NCBI GenBank assembly: GCA_029582165.1
Contig: CM055888.1
Location: 31,325,408 to 31,389,407, forward strand
From: Portulaca oleracea
Taxonomy: Eukaryota > Streptophyta > Magnoliopsida > Caryophyllales > Portulacaceae
DNA length: 64,000 nt
Direction of reading: 5' to 3'
Both the position numbers and the translations under genes were made by a program. A model generated the notes under the pieces. It made no database searches. It saw only the letters and a list, made by a program, of their open reading frames with translations, and had not been told where the DNA came from. This document shows, in pieces, positions 48,801-60,977 of the stretch; position 1 is the first letter of the stretch, and each line of letters starts with the position of its first letter.

Positions 48801-51800
48801 GGAGCAGTTTTTCAACCCACCCCCCCCCCCCCCCCAAAAAAAAAAAAAAGGATCTTGTCCCCCCAGTCCTCATCCACAGGGTGTCCCCATGAGAGATGAA
48901 CCCCTTGCATGTATCTTTCCAAAAAATGGGGGAGGGAGATGCTTTACTAAACAAGGATGATAATGTCAAATTCAAACTAAGGCATACCAATAGAAGATTG
49001 CTTACTATTAGAGAAGAAAGTAAATAGATCTCGAGGCAAAGTTATAAGTTGCTGAATAAAGGAAGTCTGACACAAAGATACAACTCACAACTATTGATTT
49101 CCTTCAAAGTACACCTCGCCAATTTTGGTTTCATCATTCAAAATTCAATTGCTACATTCTTCATGTAGAAAGAATCTAAGAATAAAATATCGTACTAGTA
49201 CTATGAAATGGGCAAAATTCTAGCACAAACCTCTTGTTGTGGTCCCAGCTTGATATATAGAGGTGAGTCGACAGCTACTAAAGCAGGTTCACAAAGCTTG
49301 ATTGCAGCATGAAGATCCTTCAAATGACCCCATTTAGGCTGGCTCAAAAGACCTAAAGCAAGAACAAATGATAAAAGTTTGACATATGCATAGAAGCCAC
49401 CCCAAACAGAAGTAAAAAATTTGTTTACCATATTCATCAATGGGGGCATCATAATCATAACTTGTAATATAGAATGGACCACCAGCTGTCCTACCAAAAT
49501 TGGTTCCACCAAAATACTGTAAAGATGGTGAAAAATAGAGTTAGAGCATCTTCTTTGACACAGTAAAACATAGGGAGTTGAGATGGAGACAATTCTCATT
49601 ACAAAGAACTAGCCTTTCCATCCTGAAAAAGAGATTTGTATATTTTGTAAGATACTATGTAAACAACACCCCCATGTAATATGGTTTTAGGATTTTGTCC
49701 TTCTGTCAGACGGAAAACACAAACAAACACATAATTAAGGGTCCATCACAGCCAAGTGCTAAACTTTTTCACGCTATAAGCAGTTCTGTACAAAGGCAAC
49801 ACCTAAAGAGTAAATCACTTTATTCTATACTAGCAGATGGCATCAACCATATCAGAAAAAATGCAGACGTACCCTTACAGCTGACACCTAACTCTCCAAC
49901 ACAGTAGTGATTGTTGGAACTGAGTGATGGATAATTCACTCACAATCGCAGTGGAAAAGTCTAATAAGTTTCATATAACATTATGTACATAGCACAGACT
50001 CACAGACGGGGTAACGAGCTTCTCCCAATTCATGCAACGTCATTCATGTGGAACTAATTAAAGAGACTCAATGTAGAATTCTAGCTACAAGAAATTTCAT
50101 GGCTGCAAAAGCAGCACACGTTACTTGGTTTTATTACCATATAATAATTTTGGAAGCTCCCACCCCGTTGAAAAAACCGGGCCACAGCAAATGCGAGGTC
50201 TTGGACAGGTCTATGAGGTAATTTTCCACCCCAAGTAGTATACCTACAAGCCAATAAGCAATATCAGCATGCAATATAACTTATATAAGGCAGTCAAATA
50301 GTTGATCCCTCTCCTTTTTCAAAATCTCGAAGGAATGAGTATGTAGTTCGGCAATCACCATGTGGGTTTGGAAAAGCTTTCTCAGATGATTTCCACATAC
50401 TATTTTAGAGGTAACTGGCAAGTAATCCACTCAACAAACAAAATATATGATGACCCATGGAGCAGATGGTCCTTGCCCCAGACCATTTGTAAAGGTGTAT
50501 GATAGTTCTCCTTTGTAGTTTCTTCTTTTTCTCTCCTGCTGTTTGGTCCTCTCTTCAGCTGCTATTTTCCCCATCATTCAGAATTCTAATAATACATTCT
50601 AGGTAGACAAATAAAAATCCTAATCATGGAATCAAAATGTAGCCCCTCAGTGACAAAACAGCCACATCCGAAAGGTTTTGATGTGAATCGCAGTTTTACT
50701 CTGTGACAACCACAATGTGCAACATGATAGATTCATAGCTGCATCAGAGCATTTATCTTGTAATACGACCTATACTAATTAAATATCTAATTTCATGCTC
50801 AGCCAGGAAATTCTACTCTTTGAGCCATCAACAAATATATTTGCCTATGGCTAGTTATGATTCACCATAATACCATCATCTGACCTTTTAGAGATATACA
50901 AACAGAATTCAGGTCATAAATTCAGGAAAACAACATACCATCCATCCCAGTTTTCAGTCCAAAAGATAGGCTTCTTGATGGAATTTGGCTTAAAACCATC
51001 ACAGTAGTACCCGTTGCACGTATTAATCTGTAGAAGAGCAGAAGTTTATCAACTTAAACAAGTCATGATCAGAAAATTACAGGCATTAAATTTTTTGAAA
51101 TATAACAGTATGCTTGGAGTTAGCAAAGATGTAATTCATCGCAGCCTTGCAGGTATAACCTTGTCCTTTAATTAAGGAACATAATATTTTAGTTGACTAA
51201 GCAATAATCCGCTGGATTCATGAAGCCATTGTTTCAAGCTAAATCTTCAGAAAGTTTCAAAGCTATACCAAACTGCACCAAACACCTCCCACAAAGTGAA
51301 TGCAATATTTGAAGTAAGTGGACTTACTATGAACTCAGGAGCATCAGCTTGTTTGCACATCACCCATGGGACTCCGGCGCCAAGCCCAGTAGCCATGTTT
51401 GCAGCCCACTTAATATACTCCTGCCCTCTTGAGCCATATGAATGCTCGACATCCCCATACTCATTCTCAATCTGATCATACGCAATATTTGACATGTATA
51501 ATATTCATCTCTTTCATGATTCAAGCAACACTCCCATGCTTTTGAAAGTAGGCACGCCAAGATTTTATGACACAACTTTGTTCAAAGTTCTCCTAATCAG
51601 CAGCCATGCCTCAGCGAAAAGGATAAAGTATCAAATACAATCATATACCAGCTTAGTTGAAACTTTCTCCCCATTAATAGGAGATAATAACATAATAACT
51701 GTCATCAATGTTTAAACCTAAATTTCATAAAAGTAAAAAGAAGTCTTAATAGTCATCACTTTTTCAAACCCAAAATTTTGCATGGAAGGAGAATAAGTTT

Positions 51801-54800
51801 ACTCTTAACAAGTGTTCTAGCTTTGCATGCATCATTTTGACCATAATTTTGTTATGTTCTTACGAATATTGAAAAACAAAATAATAAGTTGCATGCAAGG
51901 GGGAAAAAAGGAGAAGCTTTACCACTGCTTATCTCAAGGATAGTGTAAATGGAATGATCTTAACTCAATCTTTTAAAAACTTGAAGCCTTCAGTGCCACT
52001 TTGGTGATAGAAGACGAAATTTAAAAGATGAACTTCAGTGGATACTGGATAGTAGAGCTTGAGTTGCAGAAGAGGAGAAGCAAGGACGAAGCACGCATCA
52101 GACTAAGGGTTTGGGGTATTAGAGAATTTATATGTAGAGTGAAACAAGAAAGTGGGACCACAATTTTGTGGAAGTAAGCTAATATGAATGTCAAAGTGGA
52201 ATGAGGAGCTTGCAAATGAAGAGGAATGAAGAGAGAAGCATTATAGGCTTCATACATCAGCTCATATTCCCATCTATAAAGGGATTATCTTTTCTTATTA
52301 AATGTCCAAGCTATCAAACTGTTCAGACACAAGGGAAACATAGGACTTATTGTCGAATCAAGGATACCCAAGGACTTGGATCTTGTGAAAAGAACTTTAG
52401 AGAGGGGTATACTAGATAGAGCATACAAAGATAATGGGATACCATATACAAATTCTCTTCTTTCTTTGCTACCAAGAGATGAAAGTTTGGAAAAATCTAT
52501 TATGCCAAATTGGAGTACCCACAAATCAAACCCATTGAATATGGGCTGCAGGAACTACATTCATCATTTGCTAAAACATCTCGCTTTAACAGATAATAAA
52601 GTACAATAGAACAGAAAGTAAGGACATGAACATAATACATAAAGGTTCACTCAACCTGCAGCATAATTATTGGTCCTCCCTGCCAAGAGAAGAGCATTTC
52701 TTCTCGCATTAAGTTCACAATCTTTGTCACAAATCGTTGCATCTCTTCCTGAAAGGATAGAAATGACAAATCACATAAAGTTATTTGGGCAAAGTAAATT
52801 TATGGCATCCACTTACAAAAATATCACATTTGTCAAAAAAATTCACAAATTTAACTATTACGTTGGGTGATGCAAAATTAAGTTGCAAATGTGTACTCAA
52901 TTAAGTAGAATGCAAACAATCATGCCAAGTCTCCAGGGAGAAAATGAAGGCATGGGGAAAGTTCATGGGGTCAAGGGATACCAATCATGGGGAAGAGGAG
53001 CCAAGAAAAACCCAGGAGGGAAACAGACTGCTGGTAAAACACTACCGTATTAGACTTTCAGATAATAGATACATGATTATCTGTTAACATCAACCATGCC
53101 CAAACACTCCAAACACCCCCCCCCCCCCGAAAAAAAAAAAGATGAAATAAAATAAAATAAATGAAGCAAATATAATTTTCTGAAAATCAACACTAAAGTT
53201 GTCTCTCAGAAGACCCTACAAACAGATAACCGACCTAAAGAACTTTTGCCCATTAGGAGGCCAGGAGAATATACAGCAATAATATTATGCGGCCAGGAAG
53301 AGATTGTCTTGATAGACAAACAAGAGACAATCCTGTTCGCTTGCAAGTGCATGCTTAGAAGTGACAGTTCATATCTGATGGTGTACTCCTCCAGTCCATA
53401 GAATTGCTGATCTATCTTATAGTTTTTCAAGAAATTCAGGAGCGCCTTCTCAAGACAGAAATACCAACTGCCTGAGTGGAATCACTCCCAACCTCCACTT
53501 CACTCACAAGCCAATAGTCTCATTCTCTTGGCATAAAAGCAGAACTTCAGCCTCCATTCCTACGATAAACTCAGCTTGGGACCAAAACCACCTGCCACCC
53601 GTAGATATCAGTGGTATTTGTCATGCATCTTAGAGAACTAGGTCAAGGTTATACCTTGACAAGCCTGTCAAGCCATCGCAATGTGGTTTAGACATTCCAA
53701 TTCCCCCATTCCCACAACTGAATATGTTCACTCTTTTGCACTAGGCATAGTGTTTTTACAAAACCAGCACTCCCACCACTGTATGCTAAGCAAATCCTGA
53801 TCCGAGCAGGTTGTCATCAACAAATAAGCTCTTGCTATGAGTTCTCAAGGGGCACCATGTCACAGATTTTTTCCAAAATAATAATTTCAATTGATCAAAA
53901 TCCAAAATAGACCAGACTGAGAATTTACGCTGCAGTGTTGATAATCTTATCCAGTCAAACTGGCAATGAATGAGCCGAGATCTTAGCTTAAAAAGCCACG
54001 CCCTGCCAACCCGGACACACCTAGGCCCCATAAGGCTCAGGGTGCAACCTATGGTGCCTCAGAGGGAGTTCAGGCACAGCCCCTTAGTTCCAGAAAAGGG
54101 CGCCTTTCGTGCCTTCTTGTGTGCCTTTGGCGCCTTTTGGATCTTAAGGCTCGAGACCACCTCTTTTTGGTGTGTATCCTTCTAATTCAACCACCCAAAC
54201 TAAAAAGCCTCCAGAAACACTCAAAAGTTCTACTCTTCTTCTACAATGATCTTTCTCAGGTACGGGTGCCGGATAGGGGTACATATTCATATGTGGAACA
54301 CCTACACTTTGAAAATCACGGACACAGGGATTGTTTATAAACTTAAGACACCGGTATAGGGGCACCTAAGTTCTAACATACCTAGACCATGTAGCAAAGC
54401 CTATCTGTAAAAATACTATTTTGGCTCGTCTTCAAAAAGCCCACTACCCTACCCACTTCTCTCTATCTATTAGAGCATATACAATGGCAATCCAATTTTT
54501 TGGATTGTGAGCGGCGGTCCACTCCTTCCACATCATCTATCATTCCTATTTTTAGAACTCCATTCCACTTTTGTATGAGTGGGACCCATTCCAACTTTTT
54601 CACCTTAGAATATTTATTGATGGGCTTCACATTATAAATAAACAGATTTAATTTTATTCTTAATTTCAACAACATACAAAATGACCATAGTTTAACATAA
54701 AAGAAAAAAAAAACTAAATAAACAAAAGGAAAAAGGGGATGCGTTCTTCAATGGGGCAAAGTTCCCCATTGGGGTGTCCACATACACCATTCTTGGCTGC

Positions 54801-57550
54801 ACCAAATATGCACTCATTTGCAGACAGCCCCATAGCATCATTCCTAGAGGTGTATTTCCTCTTATCCCCTCCTAAAGAAAAGAGGCAGAGGCATGGATTC
54901 AAACAGAACCCTATATTGTGTCAGCGACGTGAACCCATACATTCCGTGTGTGCACACACACACACATATTAACACACGTGGAATGTATGAGCTCACGCCT
55001 CTGACACAATATTTGGGTTCTGTCTGAACCCATGCTTCTGCCTCTTTTCTTTAGGAGGAGATAAGAGGAAATACGCCGCTAGGAATGATGCTATGGGACT
55101 GTCTGCAAATGAGTGCATATTACACACACACATATATGAAGTATGCCTCACATCCAAAAGGCATGCGACTTCACCTCAGAGCATGCGCCTGGGTTCCACG
55201 ACCCCTTTGCGCCTTTATGCACCTTGGCATCTTTTAGTCAAATGTCAAAATGGCCTAACTTTGTCCAAGTTAAGTATTAATTCCACAAATTATTGTCAGC
55301 AAGGATAAATATCAAATACCAGTCTTCTTAGCATTATATGCTTGCACGCTGCCACCAATAACAAGTGATAAGCATGCAATACACAAACAGAGAGCCAAGG
55401 TCTTCACGCAACCAAAAGGATATGCCAAATGTTGCCAAAATGGATGTAATGGAACTTATTAACATCCTCTCTTTCTTTTCTTCAGGAGGAAAGGAGACAA
55501 TATATATCATATATGTAAATGTGTACCTTAAAAGGTGCATTATCTGTGCGAAATTCTATGCCAGGGATGTCACGCAGCCACACAGGAAAGCCACTGAAAC
55601 ATACCAAAAAAAAAAAAAAATGAGTTCATGTCTTTAGTCAATAAGTCAACAACAAATGAAACATGGTTAGCAGATTATTTCACATTCATTCTCTATGTTC
55701 TTTAAAATAGCAACAAACTCCCTAAGTTTTGAGACTCTAATTTGCAAGCAAATTTCATACCAGCAAATACACTAAAATACACTCATTGACGCACGGACAT
55801 CCCATGGGAAGAGAGACGGGGAACCAAGAAAGGCAAGCCCATCAAAGTTGAAATAGTAGTTCCATTTCTTTTGTAAATTAGTGAACTCAATGAGATAATT
55901 TCTCCAGTAACCTGTCATATGACACCAAAAAATGTTCTGGCGACATTTTCTGATCCAGATTGCATAAGTAGATACTCAGCCAGGCTGCACATGCTCATGA
56001 CATGTAAATTAATGGCCAATAAGCAGCCAAAATCAACATTGCCAATATAGAAAATCAACTTCCTCTTGTCTTGTGTGGCAACGAAATTGCTCATTAAAAA
56101 AAAAGGCCACAACAAAAAAGCCCAAATCTTTTTTTCTTTTTTTTTTTTGGATAGTTGAAAGTCACATAAGGCTAGAAAATACGCTCAAACTCCACATCAA
56201 TCCTAATACACGGATTAAAGATAACCCCTAAAACTGCAATTTAAACAAATATCATCATGTGGCACACTCTTAGACTACAACTCCTGGATTCAAAAGTATT
56301 CTACACTCCTATTGTCCCCAAACAAATGTTGGGTCCTGCTCTAGTAGCATTCGTTAGGAATAATTTGAGAAAATAATTAGTGAAAGCAAATACGATAAAT
56401 ACTAAGTACCAAGAAAACACTACTTTACACAACCCAAACAGCAAAAATAACATGCTAAATTGATTGGAGAAGTATAGAGCAAAACATCATCTATGTAGTA
56501 AATCAAACACTAGTTATACACAAAAGCACAAAGAATGGGAAGATGAGAAATACCCAAAGTTCCACTCCGCACACACATAGGGTCCTATCCGAAGGAAGAG
56601 ATAAAGTCCCTGGGATCCAACTAGCTTCGCAAACTTAACAAGATCGTATCTCCCTTCAAAATAATACTGTATTACTTATTAGGATACAGACAAGCATGAT
56701 ACAATCATACTGGAGCATAATTTTCAACCAAAATAGAAGAAAATGCATTTGAGAGACTCCCTGCCTCTACAATATAGGCTCAGGATTAGGAAAATGTCAA
56801 ACCTTTCCTCTCACAGGTTCATGTCCATTCCAAAATGTGTAAGTTTCAATGACATCTGCACCACCTTCCTTGCTTTTTGCAATCAGGTCAGGCCACATCT
56901 AGCATCATACCAAACCAATTCAGTATGAATCAATTTTTTTAAAAAAGTAGTGGCATACTAGGACCAAGTTCTCAACTAATTAAAGCACTAAACTAGCAAA
57001 CGACCTAGACAGATGTTGAAGTACTTTGAGTCATTGACTGACAAGGAGTGATGTATCATGTATATATGCTGAAGCAATGTTCCATCAAAACCAATTGCAA
57101 ATAAGTGGAGTAAAAACTCGCGAATGTATGCAAATGCAATCCCCTTTTGCCTATCGAAGTGGGACTTTTTATCCTCTTAAACCCCAACATTTATGCAGTC
57201 TGAATCGTACACTCCCCCTTGAATATTGATCAAACTGGAGGATATACGGCCATAACCCATTTGTATTCCCAGCACTTGCATGCAGGATAAGATTTTTTTT
57301 AAAAAAAATAAAAATGAAAGAAAAAGGTAGAAGAAAAGGTGGAATTGGACTTAACCTCAGGTGTGGCACGAGGGTAGTGAATCCCGGCCGATATAAGCAT
57401 TCGACGGTGACCATCTATGATGAGTGATCGATGATCATAAGACACGTTGAATGGCTGGAAGAATTGGGCAGCAGAAATGGCAATCGGCAACAACAGAGCC
57501 AGAAGCAGGAGTATCCGCCATTGAAGAAAAGCTTGAGCTCCAACACCCAT
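33892..57550 (-). CDS. BGAL9: Beta-galactosidase, GH35, BGAL9 type
   Basis: This is a complete - strand gene of 19 exons and 888 codons including TAA. Exons, high to low: 57356-57550, 56803-56898, 56554-56666, 55527-55593, 52656-52748, 51328-51471, 50939-51027, 50138-50243, 49429-49516, 49231-49352, 45808-46008, 44142-44374, 43794-43909, 42477-42574, 42081-42191, 40891-41001, 37107-37312, 34743-35079 and 33892-34029. All introns are GT-AG. The first about 27 residues form a signal peptide ([17 protein letters not shown]), so the enzyme is secreted or apoplastic. IENEYG carries the proton donor (about E192) and FWTENWDGW the nucleophile (about E261). The C-terminal 90 residues are a galactose-binding (SUEL-type) lectin domain with its cysteines. 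It should remove terminal beta-galactose from cell-wall glycans. Sequence and 887-residue length agree with Arabidopsis BGAL9. No broken codon was seen despite 21 kb of intron. Confidence 0.95.
38663..38680. repeat. Poly(C) run of 18
   Basis: A pure C run in intron 16, just upstream of the LINE fragment. Tracts of 13-18 C or G occur several times in this window. Confidence 0.9.
38800..39960 (+). mobile_element. LINE (L1-like) reverse transcriptase fragment in intron 16
   Basis: The + strand, opposite to the host gene, shows degraded L1-type blocks in the right order: [61 protein letters not shown], then [20 protein letters not shown] (the FADD region, with the catalytic residues altered) and [12 protein letters not shown]. 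Stops and shifts interrupt all of them. The ends are unclear and no poly(A) tail or target duplication was fixed. Confidence 0.75.
43480..43600 (+). repeat. Fragment of the non-autonomous LTR family 3' UTR
   Basis: In intron 13, a block of about 120 bp matches 18335-18450 and 23430-23545 nearly base for base (AAACCCTCACGAGACCTTCC, GGCTGCCAAGGGGTTTAAAG, AAATGCAACCGTGATTCC). It is a stand-alone piece with no LTR nearby. Confidence 0.8.
46640..46981 (+). repeat. 5' LTR of the RRM element
   Basis: 342 bp, starting TGATGCAGGATAAG and ending TTCTACATCA. From about 46700 on it is nearly identical to 48508-48790, so the insertion is young. TAGCTATATAAATCCC (about 46880) is TATA-like. Confidence 0.85.
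46984..46998 (+). promoter_or_regulatory. Primer binding site of the RRM element
   Basis: TTGGTATCACAGCCC starts two bases past the 5' LTR. It differs by one base from the TTGGTATCAGAGCC form that pairs with initiator tRNA-Met in many Copia elements. Confidence 0.75.
47466..47822 (+). pseudogene. PTB-like RNA-recognition motif, retroelement-borne
   Basis: An open reading of about 118 residues. It contains [13 protein letters not shown] (RNP2 strand), [19 protein letters not shown] (first helix and second strand), DFYAIVNFF (a degenerate RNP1 strand) and [15 protein letters not shown] (last strand). The arrangement, especially xVLHxVFSPYG and IYxxCCxLDI, is that of plant polypyrimidine-tract-binding protein RRMs. 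I infer capture of host RRM sequence by the element or its ancestor. There is no ATG at the beginning: upstream in this frame lies a TAA near 47450, and an ATG in another frame (about 47435) suggests one frameshift. A long tail rich in Ser ends it. The function in the element is unknown; RNA packaging is one possibility. Confidence 0.6.
47819..48505 (+). CDS. Acidic/basic ORF of the RRM element, unknown
   Basis: A 228-residue reading from ATG 47819 that overlaps the stop of the RRM reading by four bases (ATGA). The N-terminal part is charged ([20 protein letters not shown]), the middle is Glu/Asp-rich, and the C-terminal part has a hydrophobic helix-like piece ([16 protein letters not shown]). 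No family is recognised. It may be the continuation of the RRM reading after a shift of frame, or a captured host fragment. Codon use is ordinary and there is no internal stop. Confidence 0.45.
   Translation: MKRMGSFTSKAHTVYDSKVKETKDDIRHQKSVQRKVKVAMEMHYQVGDSCSHVDVPSNVERDITDEKEAFMETNEELALAKDPRDLESNIVRHQEVGDCHLDKGEEQSEGIITSVNIVEVIMEAAVEDDIPGQETVQVHKDLELTENNSSNLLCAYQLARLNFNMDQGVTIAARSFIPGYYFEKETLHPLFAWCLLLEKILSKKFQHMGKAIRSLLPGSLPISLHFKT
48508..48790 (+). repeat. 3' LTR of the RRM element, 5'-truncated
   Basis: This matches the last roughly 283 bases of the 5' LTR and ends TTCTACATCA before the GGAAA duplication. The first part of the LTR and the polypurine tract are missing: coding sequence runs straight into it at about 48507. 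A C16-A14 homopolymer follows at 48820-48849. Confidence 0.8.
54806..55120. repeat. Long hairpin, arms about 146 bp, in intron 4
   Basis: The left arm, 54806-54951, starts ATATGCACTCATTTGCAGAC. It is the near-complete reverse complement of the right arm, 54975-55120, which ends GTCTGCAAATGAGTGCATAT. The loop between is 23 bp with a (CA)n run. Mismatches and small indels are scattered along the stem. The host gene is transcribed through it, so its RNA could form a long double strand. It may be a foldback MITE or an inverted duplication. Confidence 0.8.
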
Positions 57551-58329
57551 AATTGTTGTCAGGAATGAAGGCGAACACGATGGACAGACAAGTCTACTGT
57601 TGAATTCTTCTGGAGATTGCTTGGAAGCAATTAATTCAGATAGAAAAGAGCAATTGGAAGTGGATAGCGATTGCTCAACTGATGAGGTAAATTACGGGGT
57701 GATACTCATCATAGTCATACTCATACTCATACTCGCTTGCAGACGCAGATACCCCTTCAGGCTTAAGAGTTGAGACCGACGTCAACGCTATCGGAAACCA
57801 TCTTAAGAGTCAGTATGTTTCGGAAAATTACAGTTTTGAACGTATAAACACAAATCTATGTAATATATAAAAGAATTATTGGAAGATAACGATCAACTTC
57901 GCAGATTTGATAATAACGATCAACTTTTCGACTTAATATATCGAACTTTGAGACGACAATAACGACTCGCACTAATTCACCGATAATGACGCGCCATTAT
58001 CTTACTTTGAGTCGCTTTCGATTTTTTCAGAAAATTTTTTTGTCGTGTAAGAAAGTACACATAAGCAGGATGACTAATATATTTTTTTGGAAAAAAAATA
58101 GAAAAAAAATACCTCAAAGTAGGAGAACCACCGCATCAACCACCAGTGAATTGGTATGAGTGCATTATTGTCCAATACCCTTAAAGTTCAGTGTATTAGA
58201 GTCCAAGAAAAAAGTTTAGTATATTATTGTCCAATGCCCCTAAAGTTCAGTGTATTATCATCCAATAATCCTATATAAAATTAAAGGGATTTTTGGTCCG
58301 CACATTTCATTTTGCACACTTTACCATCA
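57551..58329. other. Promoter-side region of the beta-galactosidase gene
   Basis: This is the 5' side of the - strand gene. It has a CATACT-rich repeat at about 57708-57736 and a repeated phrase TTATTGTCCAATACCCTTAAAGTTCAG-type at 58165-58260 (two units). A TATA box could not be chosen with confidence. No other gene is seen. Confidence 0.5.
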
Positions 58330-58338
58330 AAATTTGAA

Positions 58339-59369
58339 GGGAAATTGGAATCTAATAAACCAACCTTTGGGGGTCCTTTGAAATAACGAACCAACCTTGA
58401 AAATTAATTTACAACGAACCAACCTTGTCATGTTGATTTTTCCAGCGAACCGCCATCGACTGAAATCGGACGCATGGCGCGCTCGCTTATGTGGAGGTGT
58501 TTTAGCCAAAAAAAAAAAAGAAAACAATTTTTTGTTGAGTTGGATTAAATAATCCAACTTTTTATTTTTTTAAAAAATCCACCTCAACCCCCTTTTCTTT
58601 CTCTCTCTCTCTCACCCCAGCCCAGCCCCCGACCCAACTCTCTCTCTCTACCTTTCCACCCACATCAATGGCGACTCAAACTCAAACTCAAACTAACACT
58701 CAGATCAAACATTTCTTCCTTCTCCAACAAGCTGTATAAGCAGCAACTGCAACAACAACCGTGGCAGAAATTTCCGCCATAGCCACCCTCCTCCTCTACC
58801 TTCCCCCAGAACTCCCAAACCCTACCAGAATCCGACCCAATTACCCATCACCAGATCCGAATCCAACCCTTACCCGACCACCTTTGTCCAAGCCGACACC
58901 ACCTCCTTCAAATAAGTCGTCCAAATGTTCACCACTAGCAGACAATTTCGTCTGGTCGCCACTCTTTTACCTTCGTTCTTCCGCTTCACCGGCCGCCTCC
59001 TCCGCCACATCAAGAATCTTCCCACCACAACCAGCAGCAGCAGCACCACCACCACCTGCCTCTTGCTCCGTCGTCCCCGCCGCCTCCACCCCACCAACAC
59101 CCCCACCACCACCCTTAATGAGTCCCATCACTGAGACATGGACGACCACCACTTCCTCCACCATCGCATCAGCCCTACCTTCGCCTCCACCGTCACCGCC
59201 CCCGCCGGTATCTGGGTCCACTTGGGATTTTTGGGAGCCCTACGTCCTCTGTCCCCAGGTCGGACGAAGAGTGGGACGAAGAGTGGTGGTGGCAGTGGTG
59301 AGGGTGGTTGAGAGAGAGTGTGAGGGTGGGTGGGGTGGGATGGCCTGGGTCAATGTGTGTGTGTGTGTG

Positions 59370-59416
<47 letters not shown>

Positions 59417-59683
59417 GGGGTTGAGGTGGATTTTTTAAAAAAATAAAAAGTTGGATTATTTAATCCAACTCAGCAAAAAAATTGTTTTCCTTTTCTTTTT
59501 TGGCTAAAACACCTCCACATAAGCGAGCACCGCCGCCACGTCAGCTCTCCGACGAGTCAAACTCGGTGGCGGTTCGTTGAAAAAATCAACATGACAAGGT
59601 TGGTTCGTTGTAAATTAATTTTCAAGGTTGGTTCGTTATTTCAAAGGACCCCCAAAGGTTGGTTTATTAGATTCCAATTTCCC
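58339..59683. mobile_element. Mutator-like element 2 with captured gene fragment
   Basis: The exact 9-bp duplication AAATTTGAA is at 58330-58338 and 59684-59692. The inverted ends run about 280 bp (GGGAAATTGGAATCTAATAA on the left, its reverse complement at 59664-59683). Between the arms lies a proline-rich, gene-like stretch (58668-59260) and a (GA)n run at 59371-59412. There is no transposase. Confidence 0.85.
58668..59260 (+). pseudogene. Captured proline-rich fragment, DUF630/DUF632-like
   Basis: The + strand reading near 59090-59240 gives SPPPPVSGSTWDFWEPYV. An SPPPPP...STWDFWDPF block is a hallmark of plant DUF630/DUF632 proteins (NRG2/APSR1 family), where it follows the Pro-rich linker. 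The upstream part has low-complexity Pro/Ser/Thr. There is no N-terminal DUF630 block in the same frame, so this is at most a fragment. Recognition rests on one short motif. Confidence 0.5.
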
Positions 59684-59692
59684 AAATTTGAA

Positions 59693-60381
59693 CCTTTAAT
59701 GTAAAGAAAACCTTTCAATTTTTATACCACTGGACCACCATATGTTTAGTTAATATTTTATATGTGTTCTCTATTACCATCTTTCATATTAAAACCATCA
59801 TTTACTTCTTTTTTTTTTTTGGTTTCTATTTTCCTTAATTTACACATTATATTATTACTTTTTTAAATTTCTTTTAGGTTCTATATTGTTATCTTACATT
59901 TTTTTTTGAGAAATATCTTACATTATTTTATTTGTTGATATTTTGTGCAAAGTATAATATTAACTTTAATCATCTCTATAATTTCTTTAGAAAAGATTCA
60001 ATTTCATTAAAAAAAAATCATTACTACATTATCCATAGAGTATTAACCTATATCTACTTTTCCCTCTAATTCCGTGACTTATTATATGTCATAAGTCAAC
60101 ACACTAATTGTTGTATAATTTCTTATTTGCCTATTTATCTTTCTTTAATTATTGAGCTTATTACAAGTGGAACTAATCTAAACTTATTTTGAACTTATTA
60201 AAAAAAAAAAAACTGGAACTTAGCTGTTTGATCTTATTTGAATTCATTTAGAAGAGTTGTTTTACAAATTTATCTTGAACTTATTTAAACTATTTTAAGA
60301 AACAACTGAAAAGAAGATAACTTTAACTGCACCGACTCACCAATATCCATCATAAGCCAAAGTCGAATTATTATTTGGGAT
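59693..60381. other. AT-rich spacer between two MULEs
   Basis: Very AT-rich, with several runs of T or A. I see no exon, RNA gene or mobile-element ends. Confidence 0.5.
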
Positions 60382-60390
60382 TTTTATTTT

Positions 60391-60977
60391 GGAAAATTGG
60401 AATCTAATAAATCAAACTTTATGTCAATTTTGATCTAACAAACCAAACTTATCTTTTTGCTAATGGCATACTATACTTAGCATTATATTTTTTTGATTGA
60501 ACCTCCACCACTTTCCGGTCACCAGAAAAATGACGTGGAATTTTTTTTGCTGAGGTGGAATGTTTTATATGATAAAAATAAAGATAAATTGAAGATGGAT
60601 TGTGTTTTATATGATAAAAATAAAGATAAATTCATATTAAGGAGGTTTTTTGTTTTTTGGGGGGGGGGGATTATTATTGTTTGGGATGGGGTTTAATTTT
60701 ACTGAAATTTTTTTGAGGGGGAAATGGTGAGTCGGATTAGGAGAGGGCTGCCAAGTCATAAATTACAAGTCATCTTCAATTTATCTTTATTTTTATCATA
60801 TAAAACACTACACCTCAACAAAAAAAATTTCACGTCATTTTTCTGGTGACCGGAAAGTGGTGGAGGTTCAATCAAAAAAATATAAGGTTAAGTATAGTAT
60901 GCCATTAGCAAAAAGGTAAGTTTGGTTTGTTAGATCAAAATGAGTATAAAGTTTGGTTTATTAGATTCCAATTTTCC
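60391..60977. mobile_element. Mutator-like element 3 (587 bp, MITE-sized)
   Basis: The exact 9-bp duplication TTTTATTTT is at 60382-60390 and 60978-60986. Long inverted ends (about 220 bp) start GGAAAATTGGAATCTAATAAA; the first 20 bases resemble the ends of the element at 58339, so the two are related. There is no coding potential. ATGATAAAAATAAAGATAAATT occurs twice on the left side. Confidence 0.85.

Noticed and set aside
54473..54720. GAGCATATACAATGGCAATCC looks like a MITE end
   Set aside because: The matching inverted end was not found, so an element cannot be delimited.
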